A DNA stretch of 5,005 bases from Chloroflexota bacterium. Its GTDB lineage: Bacteria; Chloroflexota; Limnocylindria; Limnocylindrales; CSP1-4. The notes under the pieces were generated by a model, which did no database searches, was not told the origin of the DNA, and saw nothing but the letters and a program-made list of their open reading frames with translations. This document shows positions 4,523-5,005 of the stretch, piece by piece. Position numbers and translations under genes: made by a program. The first letter of the stretch is position 1. Each line of letters opens with the position of its first letter. Where the stretch lies: the NCBI GenBank assembly GCA_021789355.1, contig JAJYJR010000483.1:1-5005 (forward strand). Direction: 5' to 3'.

Positions 4523-5005
4523 TCAACCGGCGGGGCTTCCCTCTTGACCGGGAGCGTTCGTCGTCACGGCGTGGCAGCCGACCACGGTGTTGCCTTTGCC
4601 CTGATCGGCGACCGTGTCACTCGGACCAGCGCAGTTGACCTTGAGCGCAGCGGTATCCGGATCGAGGTAGATCTGGGCCAGGCCGATGCCGGGGTCGGTG
4701 TTGACGGCCAGGCCGCTGACGTGGTTGCCGCTCACCGAGCCTTTGCTCGCACCGTAGAGGCTGATCGCGTCGAAGTCTGCCGTTCCGGAGACGGTGTTGC
4801 CCGTGATCACGGTGCCCACCGTGTTGTCGGCTTCGATCCCCTCGTTGAGCGGGGCCCGGAGCTTGACCGCATTGTTCGACACGGTTGCCTGCAGCCAGGG
4901 GTGGGTGGGGTCGTCCCGCAGGTAGATGCCCTCCGCCCCCGGGGCGGCGCTCGCGGCGGTCTGGAACGTGTTGTCGTGGACCCGGTACAGCGAAGTGAGA
5001 TCGGA
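4523..5005 (-). CDS. Right-handed parallel beta-helix protein, C-terminal part, cut by window edge
   Basis: The frame is open from the right window edge to TGA at 4523-4525, leaving the last 160 residues of a longer protein. Short repeats of the parallel beta-helix (PbH1) type are clear: V-S-N-N-A-V (about 42-47), V-I-T-G-N-T-V-S-G (66-74) and S-V-S-G-N-H-V-S-G (90-98). Others, D-N-T-F near 11 and A-I-S-L-Y near 80-84, form intervening strands. Such N-x-V/x-G-N-x-V rungs occur in NosD-like and pectate-lyase-like proteins, which are usually exported and bind or cleave polysaccharides. No catalytic residues can be assigned here. After the last rung comes a Gly/Asp-rich tail with two cysteines (visible residues 125 and 144) that could form a disulfide in an exported protein. 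An internal GTG at 4882 is not a real start, because the frame and the repeats continue upstream of it. The true start and any signal peptide lie outside. Confidence 0.82.
   Translation of the reverse strand, partial: SDLTSLYRVHDNTFQTAASAAPGAEGIYLRDDPTHPWLQATVSNNAVKLRAPLNEGIEADNTVGTVITGNTVSGTADFDAISLYGASKGSVSGNHVSGLAVNTDPGIGLAQIYLDPDTAALKVNCAGPSDTVADQGKGNTVVGCHAVTTNAPGQEGSPAG

Overview
This is a GC-rich window with the look of an actinobacterial chromosome. The coding regions use mostly G/C third codon positions, the two permeases follow the ATPase by translational coupling, and a tRNA-Gly carries an encoded CCA tail. No taxonomic marker gene is present, so the phylum is an inference.

Left edge, minus strand: the first 425 bases are the N-terminal part of a secreted protein. 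It has a signal peptide, an Ala/Pro/Gly-rich linker and the start of what looks like a SIMPL (DUF541) domain, and it runs off the window. Its upstream side (426 to about 850) has no recognisable gene. It holds an imperfect 52-bp tandem duplication (497-600) and several hairpins, some mutually exclusive, and could be a structured mRNA leader.

851-1101, plus strand: eroded remains of a short-chain dehydrogenase/reductase (SDR). The clear part is the last 30 residues. Upstream pieces lie in another frame, with an in-frame stop.

1285-3832, plus strand: the one intact system. It is a three-gene ABC exporter operon of an ATPase and two ABC-2-type permeases that are paralogues of each other. ATPase and first permease overlap by ATGA. 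The second permease starts 5 bases after the first one's stop, with a Shine-Dalgarno inside the end of the preceding gene. Both permeases carry the same A-H-G-I-R-E-P motif after their fourth membrane segment, suggesting a heterodimeric pore driven by one ATPase homodimer. The substrate cannot be read from the sequence, and no dedicated regulator lies in the window. A strong hairpin follows the operon.

3971-4198, plus strand: a decayed piece of an ECF-type sigma factor, region 4 only, whose frame is lost before the DNA-recognition helix. 4301-4376, plus strand: tRNA-Gly(TCC), complete. Right edge, minus strand (4523-5005): the C-terminal 160 residues of a right-handed parallel beta-helix protein, converging on the tRNA.

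The exporter is thus flanked on both sides by gene remnants, which suggests a region of turnover around it. The best candidates for something undescribed are the repeat-containing leader of the SIMPL-like gene and the paired-permease exporter of unknown substrate.
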